Positions 10,001 to 17,290 of a stretch of 34,201 bases of DNA are shown here, in pieces (position 1 is the stretch's first letter; each line of letters begins with the position of its first letter). The notes beneath the pieces were generated by a model. The model did no database searches. It had not been told where the DNA came from and worked only from the letters and a program-made list of their open reading frames with translations. Position numbers and translations under genes: made by a program. The stretch is from Bacteroidales bacterium. GTDB taxonomy: Bacteria > Bacteroidota > Bacteroidia > Bacteroidales > UBA932. The stretch spans positions 1 to 34,201 of the forward strand of contig JAAZMM010000072.1 of the NCBI GenBank assembly GCA_012798805.1, read 5' to 3'.

Positions 10001-10368
10001 ATCTTAAGAATCACAAGGGTGAGTATGCCGAGGCTTATGCTGCACGCTCTCCGTGGGTTCACCGCTTCGATCTTCGCATTGCTGAGGACTTTGCTTTCAA
10101 TATCGGAAATACCAGACACAACTTCCAACTGGTGTTTGACTTCATGAATATCGGCAACCTCTTGAACTCAAAATGGGGTGTTTACCAAATCAACTCCATC
10201 TCCAACAACAGCTCAATCCTCAAATATGAGGGTCAAAATGACAAGAAGCAGCCCGTATTCTCAATGTATCAGAAGGATGGCAGTTATCTGACTCAGTCGT
10301 ATGACTACAATTACGATTACGGCCAGTGCTGGAAATTCCAGATCGGAATACGTTATCTCTTCAACTAA
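7078..10368 (+). CDS. TonB-dependent outer-membrane receptor, Oar-like
   Basis: A large outer-membrane transporter of 1096 residues. The signal peptide is residues 1-23, cleaved as VSA|QVT. Next comes a carboxypeptidase-regulatory-like beta-sandwich (about 27-115: ...GQILSDSGEKLVGATV... and ...DGRYAIQGMRPGGPYEI), then a plug domain (about 120-245, with NFTVDGANFNN and DAIDEIQVVVAPFDVRQ), then a 22-strand-type barrel. The plug and early barrel sequence (GGGINAITKSGTNTFKGTAY, FGGPIIKNKLFFF) is typical of the Oar/adhesin-like TonB receptor group rather than SusC. No SusD partner is adjacent, so I do not propose glycan uptake. The last residues, WKFQIGIRYLFN, form a terminal beta-strand with aromatic residues. 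It stands alone between two intrinsic terminators. The ligand is unknown. Confidence 0.93.
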   Translation: MNQLLKKLFPLVALLLFSINVSAQVTTSSINGQILSDSGEKLVGATVIATHVPSGTNYYAVANEDGRYAIQGMRPGGPYEIKVHLLGYQTTVFQDRVLQLGVAFTQDATLVISTEELEQVVVIASPSSKFSSEKTGAATNINSSQITNMPTINRSITDIARISPYANGMSFAGGNGRSSNFTVDGANFNNNFGLSASLPGGGNPISMDAIDEIQVVVAPFDVRQTNFIGGGINAITKSGTNTFKGTAYTYYRNQDMRGNKINGKELDERAKESNAVYGFTFGGPIIKNKLFFFTNFEMEKTPGQVIKYRANKGGEAAEGNVSRTLASDMQAVKDFMMQKYNYDTGSYTDFPGDQSNIKFLARIDWNISDNHRLNLRYNYTKNTAWNAPNGNSSDTGYRLNGTYRVGNQSMAFANTMYSMDNLVQSFSADLNSRFTDNLSNQLLVTFSKIDDVRGSKSAPFPHIDIMAGKDGEGKQIMEPYMSLGYELFTWNNGVHNNILTIKDDITWLLGNHKILAGVSYEYQFADNAYMRNGTMYYRYNSLDDFLNSRTPESFAITYGWNGEPNPNARVTFNQIGLYVQDEWNISNKFKLTYGVRFDELLFDESDIATNKAIYDLTFRDDQKIDTGLWPKANLQISPRIGFIWDVKGDKSIKLRGGTGLFAGRLPLVFFTNMPTNAGLVQNSVQFRTSYKNGVPTGAYDKRLDQFNGGMMTDVQEAIKALGLQTELNESNHVAGSKISGVDRNFKMPQIWKSSIAVDWQLPVSFPFTLTGEFMFNKVVSGVTIDNININHPTNWKRFRGADNRLIYPSDYAIHSRKNAVVLTNTSKGYGYTANITLTAQPVRNLDLMFAYTMTESKEVSGLPGSDPVSTWQGLITIDGPNFGTVQRSQYVVPHKLIASINYFIPFKIFGGKGLHLNLFYSGSSGNGYSYVYSNDMNGDGINRDLMYIPKDDSQINFKTDADRAAFWKFVEQDKYLKNHKGEYAEAYAARSPWVHRFDLRIAEDFAFNIGNTRHNFQLVFDFMNIGNLLNSKWGVYQINSISNNSSILKYEGQNDKKQPVFSMYQKDGSYLTQSYDYNYDYGQCWKFQIGIRYLFN

Positions 10369-10397
10369 GATTAATTAAGAAACAACATAAAACAACG

Positions 10398-10435
10398 AAA
10401 AGGGGTATGACAAAAGAAAGTCATACCCCTTTTTT
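10398..10435 (+). terminator. Intrinsic terminator after the TonB-dependent receptor
   Basis: A 14-bp perfect stem pairs AAAAGGGGTATGAC (10398-10411) with GTCATACCCCTTTT (10420-10433) around an 8-nt A-rich loop. The descending arm runs straight into further T residues to 10435. The symmetric A and T tracts mean it could also act on the other strand. Confidence 0.92.
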
Positions 10436-10469
10436 ATATACTCAACACATAATATTCATAAGAGGTTCT

Positions 10470-10520
10470 ACTCATAACTCCCCTGTACCCCATAACACGC
10501 AACAAGCAACTCGCAACCCC
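10470..10520. repeat. Degenerate CGCAACCC-type repeat, second copy
   Basis: It reads as a shorter version of the 3363-3444 array: it starts with ACTCATAAC, contains CTGTACCCCATAACACGCAA and ends with AACTCGCAACCCC. It lies between the receptor terminator and the DUF1846 promoter and has no coding role. Confidence 0.75.
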
Positions 10521-10527
10521 ACCATTT

Positions 10528-10559
10528 TTTGTGTAAAACAAAAAAAATCCCTAAATTTG
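10528..10559 (+). promoter_or_regulatory. Bacteroidota-type promoter of the DUF1846 gene
   Basis: TTTG (10528-10531), a 20-nt spacer and TAAATTTG (10552-10559) match the -33/-7 consensus. The -7 box ends only 9 nt before the ATG at 10569, so the transcript should have almost no leader. Confidence 0.75.
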
Positions 10560-10568
10560 TATCCCGTA

Positions 10569-12032
10569 ATGACAATTGGATTTGACAATAATAAGTATCT
10601 GAAAATTCAGTCCGAACGCATACGGGAACGTATCGCCCAGTTCGGCGATAAGTTGTACCTCGAATTCGGAGGCAAACTTTTTGATGACCATCATGCCAGC
10701 CGTGTTCTGCCGGGTTTCAAGCCTGACAGTAAGCTTCGTATGCTTATGCAGATGAGCGATGATGCCGAGATTATTATTGTAATCAGTGCAGTCGATATTG
10801 AGAAAAATAAGATTCGCAGCGACCTCGGCATCACATACGATATGGATGTACTGCGTCTTCGCCAGGAATTTGAAAGCAGAGGTTTTCTTGTAAGTGCCGT
10901 GGTTATTACCCACTATAATGGTCAGGCCAGTGCTGACCATTATCGCCAGAGACTCGAGCGTATGGGTATCTGCACCTATTATCACTACACCATAGAAGGC
11001 TATCCTAATGATGTTGCCCTTATCGATTCAGATGAAGGGTTCGGGAAAAATGATTATGTAGAAACCACACGTCCTCTCGTTATAGTTACTTCTCCCGGAT
11101 CGGGCAGCGGAAAATGTGCGGTCTGCCTGAGCCAACTATATCAGCACCACCAGAGAGGCACTAAAGCAGGTTATGCAAAATTTGAAACATTCCCCGTATG
11201 GAATCTCCCCCTCAAGCATCCCATCCATCTCGCTTACGAGGCAGCTACGGCAGACCTCAATGATGTCAATATGGTTGACCCTTTCCATTTGGAAGCATAT
11301 GGTACCGTTGCAATCAACTATAACCGTGATATAGAAGTTTTTCCCGTTCTCAACACCCTATTCGAAGGCATTTATGGTGAAAACCACTTCAAATCACCTA
11401 CCGATATGGGTGTAAACATGATAGGATTCTGCATAAGCGATGAGGAAGTTTGCAGCAATGCTGCACGCAATGAGATCATCCGCAGATATTACACTGCCCT
11501 GGGCAAACTTGCAGAGGGAGCCCTCAATGATGCTGAGGTAAAAAAGATAGCTCTGGTGATGAAACAGGCAAAAATAACTACCGCTTTCCGTAAGACTACG
11601 GTAGCAGCTAAAGAGCGCAAAGAGCAGACTAATCTTCACGCATCCGCTATTGAGCTGCCTGACGGCACCATCATTACTGCAAAGACAAGCGATCTTCTGG
11701 GGCCCAGTGCCGCTTTAATACTCAATGCTACCAAATATCTGGCAGGTATCGATCATAGTGTCAAACTGATACCACAGAGCATGATAGAGCCCATACAGAA
11801 AACAAAAGTCTCATACCTTCACGGAAGTAACCCGCGTCTTCATACTGACGAAGTACTGGTAGCATTGTCAATGCTCAGCACCACAGATGAAAATTGCCGC
11901 CGCGCTCTGGAAAAACTTCCCGAACTCGACGGCTGTCAAGTACATTCTACAGTAATGTTAACCGAAGTGGATCGCAAGGTATTCAGAAGACTCGGCGTTG
12001 ACCTTACCTGTGATCCGGTAAAGGAAAACTAA
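10569..12032 (+). CDS. DUF1846 domain-containing protein
   Basis: A conserved protein of unknown function found in Bacteroidota, Firmicutes and Actinobacteria. It is 487 residues long, and the whole length matches the family pattern as I know it, including the N-terminal GFDNNKYLKIQSERIRERI and LYLEFGGKLFDDHHASRVLPG (residues about 4-49). A Gly/Ser-rich P-loop-like stretch, SPGSGSGKCAV, lies at about 175-185. It resembles but does not exactly fit Walker A, so it may bind nucleotide or phosphate. The frame is open upstream to 10326, but family members begin at the MxxGFDNxKYL position and the promoter sits just upstream of 10569. No signal peptide or membrane segment is seen, so it is probably cytoplasmic. 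Its stop overlaps the stop of the convergent gene by 3 bases. Confidence 0.9.
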   Translation: MTIGFDNNKYLKIQSERIRERIAQFGDKLYLEFGGKLFDDHHASRVLPGFKPDSKLRMLMQMSDDAEIIIVISAVDIEKNKIRSDLGITYDMDVLRLRQEFESRGFLVSAVVITHYNGQASADHYRQRLERMGICTYYHYTIEGYPNDVALIDSDEGFGKNDYVETTRPLVIVTSPGSGSGKCAVCLSQLYQHHQRGTKAGYAKFETFPVWNLPLKHPIHLAYEAATADLNDVNMVDPFHLEAYGTVAINYNRDIEVFPVLNTLFEGIYGENHFKSPTDMGVNMIGFCISDEEVCSNAARNEIIRRYYTALGKLAEGALNDAEVKKIALVMKQAKITTAFRKTTVAAKERKEQTNLHASAIELPDGTIITAKTSDLLGPSAALILNATKYLAGIDHSVKLIPQSMIEPIQKTKVSYLHGSNPRLHTDEVLVALSMLSTTDENCRRALEKLPELDGCQVHSTVMLTEVDRKVFRRLGVDLTCDPVKEN

Positions 12033-12559
12033 TCTTCCGCCTTGTGCTTGGGCTTAATGCTGATTTTCAAATCGCAATCAAGCTCTTCAGCCATATTTCG
12101 CAAATCGCTTAGATATATCGAATCGACCTTAACACAGTTGGTCCACCAGGGCATACCACTATGGGCCAGGCCCTTTTTGCGCAATTGTTCAATAAAATCC
12201 TTATTGGTATAACCGGCATCAACAATGGCGCGGCGCAATTCAAAAAGTCGTTTACCGGAATCCAGGCGAGGATAGGCACGTTCAGCAACTTCGATCTCCA
12301 GATGCTCGGGCATCTCTACCTCTTCAGAGTCGCGTCTGGATTCCAGACGGTAGTCCCAATTATATCCATAGTTATCAAATATCTCCATAATCTTAGCAAT
12401 TGTCATATCATCATACTCAAACCATTGTTGCATGGATTGCTTAGATATACCCGCTTTACGGGAAAAGGAAGAGACATTTTCACCCGACATTTTCAGGAAG
12501 TGAGCGATGAAATCTAGATTAACTAAAGTGGATACTTTGCTTTGACGTTTTCCTGCCAT
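12029..12559 (-). CDS. Uncharacterised protein with two helix-turn-helix-like halves
   Basis: I do not recognise a named family. The 176-residue product is soluble and charged. It contains two related segments: residues 16-72 and 107-168. They share the pattern RKxG[IL][SA]xxxMxxW (RKAGISKQSMQQW at 34-46 and RKKGLAHSGMPWW at 127-139), each followed by an amphipathic helix with an Ile/Leu-rich heptad (54-72 and 150-168). This layout recalls XRE-type helix-turn-helix domains, so DNA binding is a reasonable inference, not a demonstrated fact. The tail is Lys-rich. A -7 box lies at 12596-12603. The gene sits downstream of the 101-residue gene on the same strand with a 70-nt A/T-rich gap, and its stop meets the DUF1846 stop tail to tail. 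Confidence 0.8.
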   Translation of the reverse strand: MAGKRQSKVSTLVNLDFIAHFLKMSGENVSSFSRKAGISKQSMQQWFEYDDMTIAKIMEIFDNYGYNWDYRLESRRDSEEVEMPEHLEIEVAERAYPRLDSGKRLFELRRAIVDAGYTNKDFIEQLRKKGLAHSGMPWWTNCVKVDSIYLSDLRNMAEELDCDLKISIKPKHKAED

Positions 12560-12595
12560 ATTGCTTTATTTTATTAAAATTGTTATAATATTTCA

Positions 12596-12603
12596 CAAAT
12601 ATA
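12596..12603 (-). promoter_or_regulatory. Putative -7 box for the helix-turn-helix-like gene
   Basis: Minus-strand TATATTTG matches TAnnTTTG, 36 nt before the ATG at 12559, in a very A/T-rich 70-nt gap. No convincing -33 element is visible. Confidence 0.4.
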
Positions 12604-12629
12604 ATAAAAAAAAGACAATCTTCTATAAT

Positions 12630-12935
12630 TTATTTTAACTTTTTATCTGTTTTTATTGATTTTATAATATTTTTTGTAGATTTCATATCTGGTTTTCCTT
12701 CAAAAGTGGAAATAATTTTAAGAATGCGATATTTAAGAATGGCTGCCAGACATTCCGGATCATCAGAGATGTAAAGTGCAATTGCAATTGATGAAGCCAT
12801 AATGTCAGGCAAATCTTTATAAAGCAAATTCAATCCAAGGGCAATAAGTTCTTTAGAGTTGGGAGCCTCCCTGTTGATTTCTACGCAAAAATCCCTATTT
12901 GCGATGTCGAATGAAATGTTGAGTAGTTCTGTCAT
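12630..12935 (-). CDS. Small uncharacterised protein
   Basis: A 101-residue product with no recognised motif. The N-terminus begins MTELLNISFDIANRDFCVEI. The middle (about 30-72) is a hydrophobic, helix-rich stretch that is not long enough to be a clear membrane span. The tail is strongly basic (...KSTKNIIKSIKTDKKLK). The coding sequence is notably A/T-rich compared with pckA or the TonB receptor. An AGGAA stretch lies about 7 nt before the ATG, and no better start is available. It precedes the helix-turn-helix-like gene on the same strand, so the two may be co-transcribed. The pairing superficially recalls small two-gene modules, but I see no toxin, antitoxin or phage signature. Confidence 0.65.
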   Translation of the reverse strand: MTELLNISFDIANRDFCVEINREAPNSKELIALGLNLLYKDLPDIMASSIAIALYISDDPECLAAILKYRILKIISTFEGKPDMKSTKNIIKSIKTDKKLK

Positions 12936-13277
12936 ACTAATTCCTGCTTATTAATTCCAATTGTTTTTCACAAAGAAAAGCATTGAATCTATAAAGAAAA
13001 GGGTCTGAAAGCTACTTTTGAGAAGATTTTTCGATTTTCGGCATTTGTGCTTTTTTCCGAGAAAAGCAATGTGATGCTGCTTAGGCAATTGAAGCATTAT
13101 AGAACGGTAACAACCGAATGTCGGAAATGAAAAAACAACTTCTCGGTTGTTTTAATACCCCTCCTGAATCGCTTCCGGGGCCATTTTCAAAAAATGAGGT
13201 GTGTCAATATATTTTATTATATGGTAAATGTTTTAGATATTTGAGGTCAAAATTAGTGCCTATTTAAAAATATTACC
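12936..13277. other. 342-nt intergenic region without a clear gene; inverted repeats present
   Basis: This region separates divergent genes. Visible structure: a 9-bp inverted repeat AACAACCGA (13109-13117) / TCGGTTGTT (13143-13151) followed by TTAATA, and a 6-bp hairpin GCTTTT (13049-13054) / AAAAGC (13062-13067). Two short open frames, one of 49 codons on the plus strand (13118-13267) and one of 48 on the minus strand (12951-13097), show no recognisable protein. It could hold promoters for both sides, a small RNA or decayed sequence; I cannot decide between these. Confidence 0.4.
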
Positions 13278-16200
13278 ATGAAAACGCTAAAGAAATTGTT
13301 ATTCGCACTGCTAGTTGCCCTTATTGTGGCGGGATGCAGGGAAGATTCAAAGATCAACAAGATCACCGGAAATGTAAAATTTCTCTCTGTTGTGAAGGAT
13401 GAAATAGCCACAAAGAGCAGTATCGATGTGGATGACTCCGCATTAATTAGAATAGATATAGCTCTTTATGACAATATGGGGAAACTTTCGGGATCATACC
13501 GGTTTTCCGGCGGAGAAGAGATTTCTCTTGATCTTCCGGTAGGAAGCAATTATAAAGTATATGCGCTGGCCAATGTAGAGGAATTTACTCCTCCGGCATT
13601 TGAAAATGGCTTAAAAGAGATATCCGTCGGATGGCCGGGGCTGGCTAAACTGAGTTCAGGAGGTTTTCCAATGGCTCACAGTGGCACTTTGTCAGTTGCA
13701 ATAGGCAATAATAGTTATACAATGGATTTTGTGCGTCTTGTAGCAAGATATGATCTGATTGTTGACCGCAGCAATATTGAGGGAAGTTTTGAGGTGACGG
13801 GAGTAAGGCTTCTCAACTCTGCTGCTGAAGCGTTTCCATTTTCAGGCAGAGCTGCGACTACCACTCTAAACGGGGATATGGCCACAGTTGCCGATCTTCA
13901 GCGTCTAAATGCCGGATCTGCAGTTTCATTTTATATGTATGAAAACCTTCAGGGGAATCTTTTGCCGGACAATGAAGACCCCTGGGCCAAAATACCCGAC
14001 AATATTCCTTCAGCGAAAGATCTCTGCACATTTCTGGAAATAGAGGGCAGATATATAGGTGGTGGCGTTTCTACCGGACTAAATTCAGAGAATATGATAT
14101 TCAGGATCTATCTCGGAGCTGATAACACCTCTTCATTCGACATTAAACGCAACACGCTCCATACCCTCACTTTTCTTCCATCGGACAGCTCTATCTCTGC
14201 AGAGTCATGGAAGGTGGATCCGGGCGTTGTGGAGGACAATAGAGCTATCGGCTGGGATCCTATTATTCTGAATCTTATCCCACTGGGGAAAGACTCAGCA
14301 AACCTTCTGCTCTCCCCCGCCGGCCTGCCGGTAATCCTTAAGGGCAGTGATGCATTTGAAGAGGGAGATCTGAGTTATTCCCGCGACGGCGAAAAGGTTA
14401 TCATAACCAGTACCTCCAATGTTACAGTACCGATAAATGCAACCTTGACTGCTACTACCCTCGACCTGAAAAAGAGCAGCATGCTTCAAATAAATGTTGC
14501 ACCGACAGTAACCATCACAGAAATTATTGTGGAACCCTCCCTTGAAGAACTCTACTATAACAACAGTACTCATTTGAGCGCACGCGCTCTCTGGTCAGAT
14601 GGCTCAATAAGTGATATTACGACACTCTGTTCCTGGAGCAACAGTATGCCAAATGCAGCAAGCCTCTCCTCAGCTTCGTTGACTAACATCTATACCGGAA
14701 GCGAGAATTATGTTAATGTAGTTATTACCGCAGAATACAATGGTGTAAGTGGCAATGCAAGTATCAAATGTTATCGTGACGGTTATACACGATATAGATA
14801 TAGGTTAAATCTTAACCCTACATCTGCGACAGTTGCTCTGGGCGCATCTTTGCAGATAACAGCAACATTAACCACTACAACAATAGTCAACGGGGTGGTA
14901 ACCGGATCATCCGCTTCTGATGTAACCCATTCCGCAAATTGGAGTAGCCTCAACCCCGACAAGGCAACAGTCAGCGCGGGCGAAGTCAGCGCTCTGGCCA
15001 TAGGTAATGCGGTAATTATAGCAACACACAGTGGAAAAAGCACATATACTAATATTACAATTGTAGCACAAGACCCCCAGATCACATCCCTGACACTCTC
15101 CCCTGCCTCAGCCACCATAACGGCGAATGAAAGCATCTCCTTCACAGCAACTGCCGCATACTCAGATGGGACAACGAAAGATATTACATCTCTCTGCTCG
15201 TGGAGCAGCTCCAACATAGCGCTGGCAACGGTAGATGAGGGTACGGCCACAGGATGCAACTTGACATCTTCAACTGGCACAACCATCATAACAGCCACAT
15301 TCTCAGGAATAAGTGCTACAGCAAACCTCACAGTCGAAGGAGCAACAAAGAGCCCTACGGCACTTTCAATATCAGCATCCCCTTCAACCATCGCATGGAA
15401 TGGCTCAAGCCAACTCTCTGCAAGCGTTACCTGGAGTGACGGCTCTGTAACCACGGAAAATGACGTCAATTATATAATCACATCCGGAGAGGAGTATGTA
15501 TTCAACTATCAGGTAGAAAATGGGGTACTAAGGGGAAATAATAGCGGCTCCTCAGCCCAAAATATCACCATCGAGGGAGCATTTTCCCATGGAGAAGCCG
15601 TTTTAACGGACATTACCAATGTTATCATCAATGGAAAAGAGGTGGTGGCTGCATCAGATATCATATTATATATGAGTAGATATACCATCGCCCAGGGTGA
15701 TAGCAATTGTGTGCTTTCAGCTATGGTGACATATAGTGACGGCACTACCGAAACATTTGGTTCATCCGGCGTCACCTATTCACTTGAAGGGGAAAATGCA
15801 TCCTATGCAACTCTTATCGGCAACACAATCGTAGCATCTAATAATAGTAATACATATAAGCCGGTTACTGTCAAAGTTACCTATTCCTCGGGCGGAATCA
15901 CTGTTACAGATATGAAAGTTTTAAATGTCAGACCGAAATATCCCGTTGATGTTCATATTACCCCATCAGAGAACAGCTTTACTTCCCCTGCAGGAGTTAC
16001 TCTCGCCCCGGGAGAGTCAATTTCATTTACCGCCGTCGCTATCTTTAGCGATGAAAGCATAGCAGATTGCACATCTTCAGCTTTGTGGGAAATCTCCATA
16101 ACCCACTCTGATGGTGGCATAAGGGTCATCAATGGCAACAGCGTCTCATATAGTCAGCTCCATGATGAACAAGAGTACCCCATCACAGGTGTTACGATCA

Positions 16201-16280
16201 AAGCCTCCTATACTACTGATGATGGCCTGCAAAGCATTACCGCAACGGGCACGCTCCCGGGAATGATAACCTTGATGTAA
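13278..16280 (+). CDS. Large surface lipoprotein: fimbrillin-like N-terminus with about six Ig-like repeats
   Basis: A 1000-residue lipoprotein with lipobox VAGC at residues 17-20. The residues after Cys20 are RED (basic then two acidic), resembling the lipoprotein export signal that sends Bacteroidota lipoproteins to the cell surface. Residues about 30-330 resemble fimbrillin/DUF4906 proteins, with RLVARYDLIV and a domain-closing ...FRIYLGADNTSSFDIKRN. From about 405 to the end come bacterial Ig-like (Big_2-type) modules starting near residues 409, 506, 598, 691, 787 and 889. Each has a P-S/A-x-x-x-[IV] opening strand and a W-S-D/S-G core (LWSDGSISDITTLCSWS, AYSDGTTKDITSLCSWS). An adhesin or pilus-tip-like role is likely, but the substrate is unknown. 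It is followed at 157 nt by a small barrel protein. No protease or C-terminal sorting domain is seen. Confidence 0.85.
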   Translation: MKTLKKLLFALLVALIVAGCREDSKINKITGNVKFLSVVKDEIATKSSIDVDDSALIRIDIALYDNMGKLSGSYRFSGGEEISLDLPVGSNYKVYALANVEEFTPPAFENGLKEISVGWPGLAKLSSGGFPMAHSGTLSVAIGNNSYTMDFVRLVARYDLIVDRSNIEGSFEVTGVRLLNSAAEAFPFSGRAATTTLNGDMATVADLQRLNAGSAVSFYMYENLQGNLLPDNEDPWAKIPDNIPSAKDLCTFLEIEGRYIGGGVSTGLNSENMIFRIYLGADNTSSFDIKRNTLHTLTFLPSDSSISAESWKVDPGVVEDNRAIGWDPIILNLIPLGKDSANLLLSPAGLPVILKGSDAFEEGDLSYSRDGEKVIITSTSNVTVPINATLTATTLDLKKSSMLQINVAPTVTITEIIVEPSLEELYYNNSTHLSARALWSDGSISDITTLCSWSNSMPNAASLSSASLTNIYTGSENYVNVVITAEYNGVSGNASIKCYRDGYTRYRYRLNLNPTSATVALGASLQITATLTTTTIVNGVVTGSSASDVTHSANWSSLNPDKATVSAGEVSALAIGNAVIIATHSGKSTYTNITIVAQDPQITSLTLSPASATITANESISFTATAAYSDGTTKDITSLCSWSSSNIALATVDEGTATGCNLTSSTGTTIITATFSGISATANLTVEGATKSPTALSISASPSTIAWNGSSQLSASVTWSDGSVTTENDVNYIITSGEEYVFNYQVENGVLRGNNSGSSAQNITIEGAFSHGEAVLTDITNVIINGKEVVAASDIILYMSRYTIAQGDSNCVLSAMVTYSDGTTETFGSSGVTYSLEGENASYATLIGNTIVASNNSNTYKPVTVKVTYSSGGITVTDMKVLNVRPKYPVDVHITPSENSFTSPAGVTLAPGESISFTAVAIFSDESIADCTSSALWEISITHSDGGIRVINGNSVSYSQLHDEQEYPITGVTIKASYTTDDGLQSITATGTLPGMITLM

Positions 16281-16389
16281 CCATCAGGTTTTATTTAATA
16301 AGCATAGTGACACATTACATTTTACTTAAGAATAATTAAAATAACCGAAGATTTAGAGTTTTTAATAAGGATAATAATTTAATTATTTG

Positions 16390-16397
16390 TACATTTG
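16390..16397 (+). promoter_or_regulatory. Putative -7 box of the small barrel gene
   Basis: TACATTTG matches TAnnTTTG, 40 nt before the ATG at 16438. The -33 area is T-rich without a clear TTTG. Confidence 0.45.
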
Positions 16398-16437
16398 TCT
16401 TATAGACTTAAATTTATTTTCTTAAAACTTATTCGGT

Positions 16438-17127
16438 ATGAAAAAATTACTTATTATTTTGGTGTCCCTGTTTGTATGTGCTCAGGCACACGCACAATTT
16501 TATGTTGGCGGCACATTTGGTTTTACTTATAGTAACGTAGCCGGAGCCGGTGGCGGTGGGTTTGGTGGTTTCGATGATTTCGATGATTTTAACACGGGCG
16601 ATAATGGCGGTGATGACACTCAATCAGGATTTTCATTTAAATTCCTGCCTGAACTAGGGTATCATTTATCCACCAGTATGGCTGTAGGAGTGAGTGTTGG
16701 TTATATTAAAGGATATGCTGCACTTGGTTCTATAGACATAACAGATTATAAGGCCTTGTTAAGTTCAGCTCTCAGTACAGCTGCGGATATCAGCTCCGAT
16801 GACGGAGGTGGATTCAGCTCAATACGAGTAGCACCTTATATTCGCTACACTCTGATAAGGAAGGGAGGATTTGAGATTTTTACTGATGGTGTTTTTGGTT
16901 TTAATTTCCTGACCGAGAAATTTTCTGATGGTAAATATTTTTCTCTTGAACTTGCTTTAAGACCGGGTGTTTCTTTTGCTATCAGCGATAGTGTAAAACT
17001 TTTAGCAAAGATAGGTTCTGTAGGATTCCAACATTTGAGAGATTCAGATGGCGACTTCAAGCTTACCCGACTTGGTCTGGACCTTGACGGAAGCAATCTC
17101 ATGCTGGGAGCAGCATTCTATTTCTAG
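16438..17127 (+). CDS. Small outer-membrane beta-barrel protein
   Basis: A 229-residue exported protein with a signal peptide at 1-19 cleaved AHA|QFYVGG. The mature part shows alternating hydrophobic strands typical of an 8-stranded OmpA/OmpX- or PorT-like barrel (FKFLPELGYHLSTSMAVGVSVGY, VRYTL-type strands, LMLGAAFYF at the C-terminus). The protein ends in Phe, as expected for an outer-membrane barrel. A first extracellular loop (about 33-60) is almost pure Gly/Asp/Phe. It is encoded partly by a perfect tandem 9-mer TTCGATGAT, a possible slippage site. There is no peptidoglycan-binding OmpA domain. The function is unknown; it could be structural or act with the upstream Ig-like lipoprotein. 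Confidence 0.82.
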   Translation: MKKLLIILVSLFVCAQAHAQFYVGGTFGFTYSNVAGAGGGGFGGFDDFDDFNTGDNGGDDTQSGFSFKFLPELGYHLSTSMAVGVSVGYIKGYAALGSIDITDYKALLSSALSTAADISSDDGGGFSSIRVAPYIRYTLIRKGGFEIFTDGVFGFNFLTEKFSDGKYFSLELALRPGVSFAISDSVKLLAKIGSVGFQHLRDSDGDFKLTRLGLDLDGSNLMLGAAFYF

Positions 17128-17158
17128 TTTCCGGAAGCAATATAGATATTTATAGAAT

Positions 17159-17200
17159 AACACTAACTTTCCCTATCGATCGATGGAGAAAGTTAGTGTT
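17159..17200. repeat. Strong inverted repeat between the barrel gene and the Lol-like cassette
   Basis: A 13-bp perfect stem pairs AACACTAACTTTC (17159-17171) with GAAAGTTAGTGTT (17188-17200). The loop itself holds the self-complementary ATCGATCGAT. There is no T tract after it, so it may be an atypical or bidirectional terminator, an mRNA-stabilising hairpin or a protein-binding site. Confidence 0.7.
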
Positions 17201-17290
17201 CTAACAATATCCCAAATCAACTAATTACCCATTGTTTGGCTACGGCAATAACTTAGTTATTTTGCCAAAAGCCCGGAACATGGATATGAT

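Noticed and set aside
7078-10368. SusC-type glycan transporter
   Set aside because: The plug and early barrel match the Oar-like group and no SusD gene is adjacent.
12029-12935. Toxin-antitoxin or small defence module
   Set aside because: The two genes are small and adjacent, and one looks DNA-binding, but the 101-residue product shows no toxin or nuclease motif and the gap is 70 nt.
13118-13267. Small 49-codon gene on the plus strand upstream of the Ig-like lipoprotein
   Set aside because: No recognisable protein, no ribosome-binding site and its ATG is in the loop of an inverted repeat; an equally long frame exists on the other strand.
14783-15469. 228-codon minus-strand open frame inside the Ig-like lipoprotein
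   Set aside because: It lies opposite repetitive Thr/Ser-rich coding sequence, which commonly leaves the reverse frame open; no independent signals.
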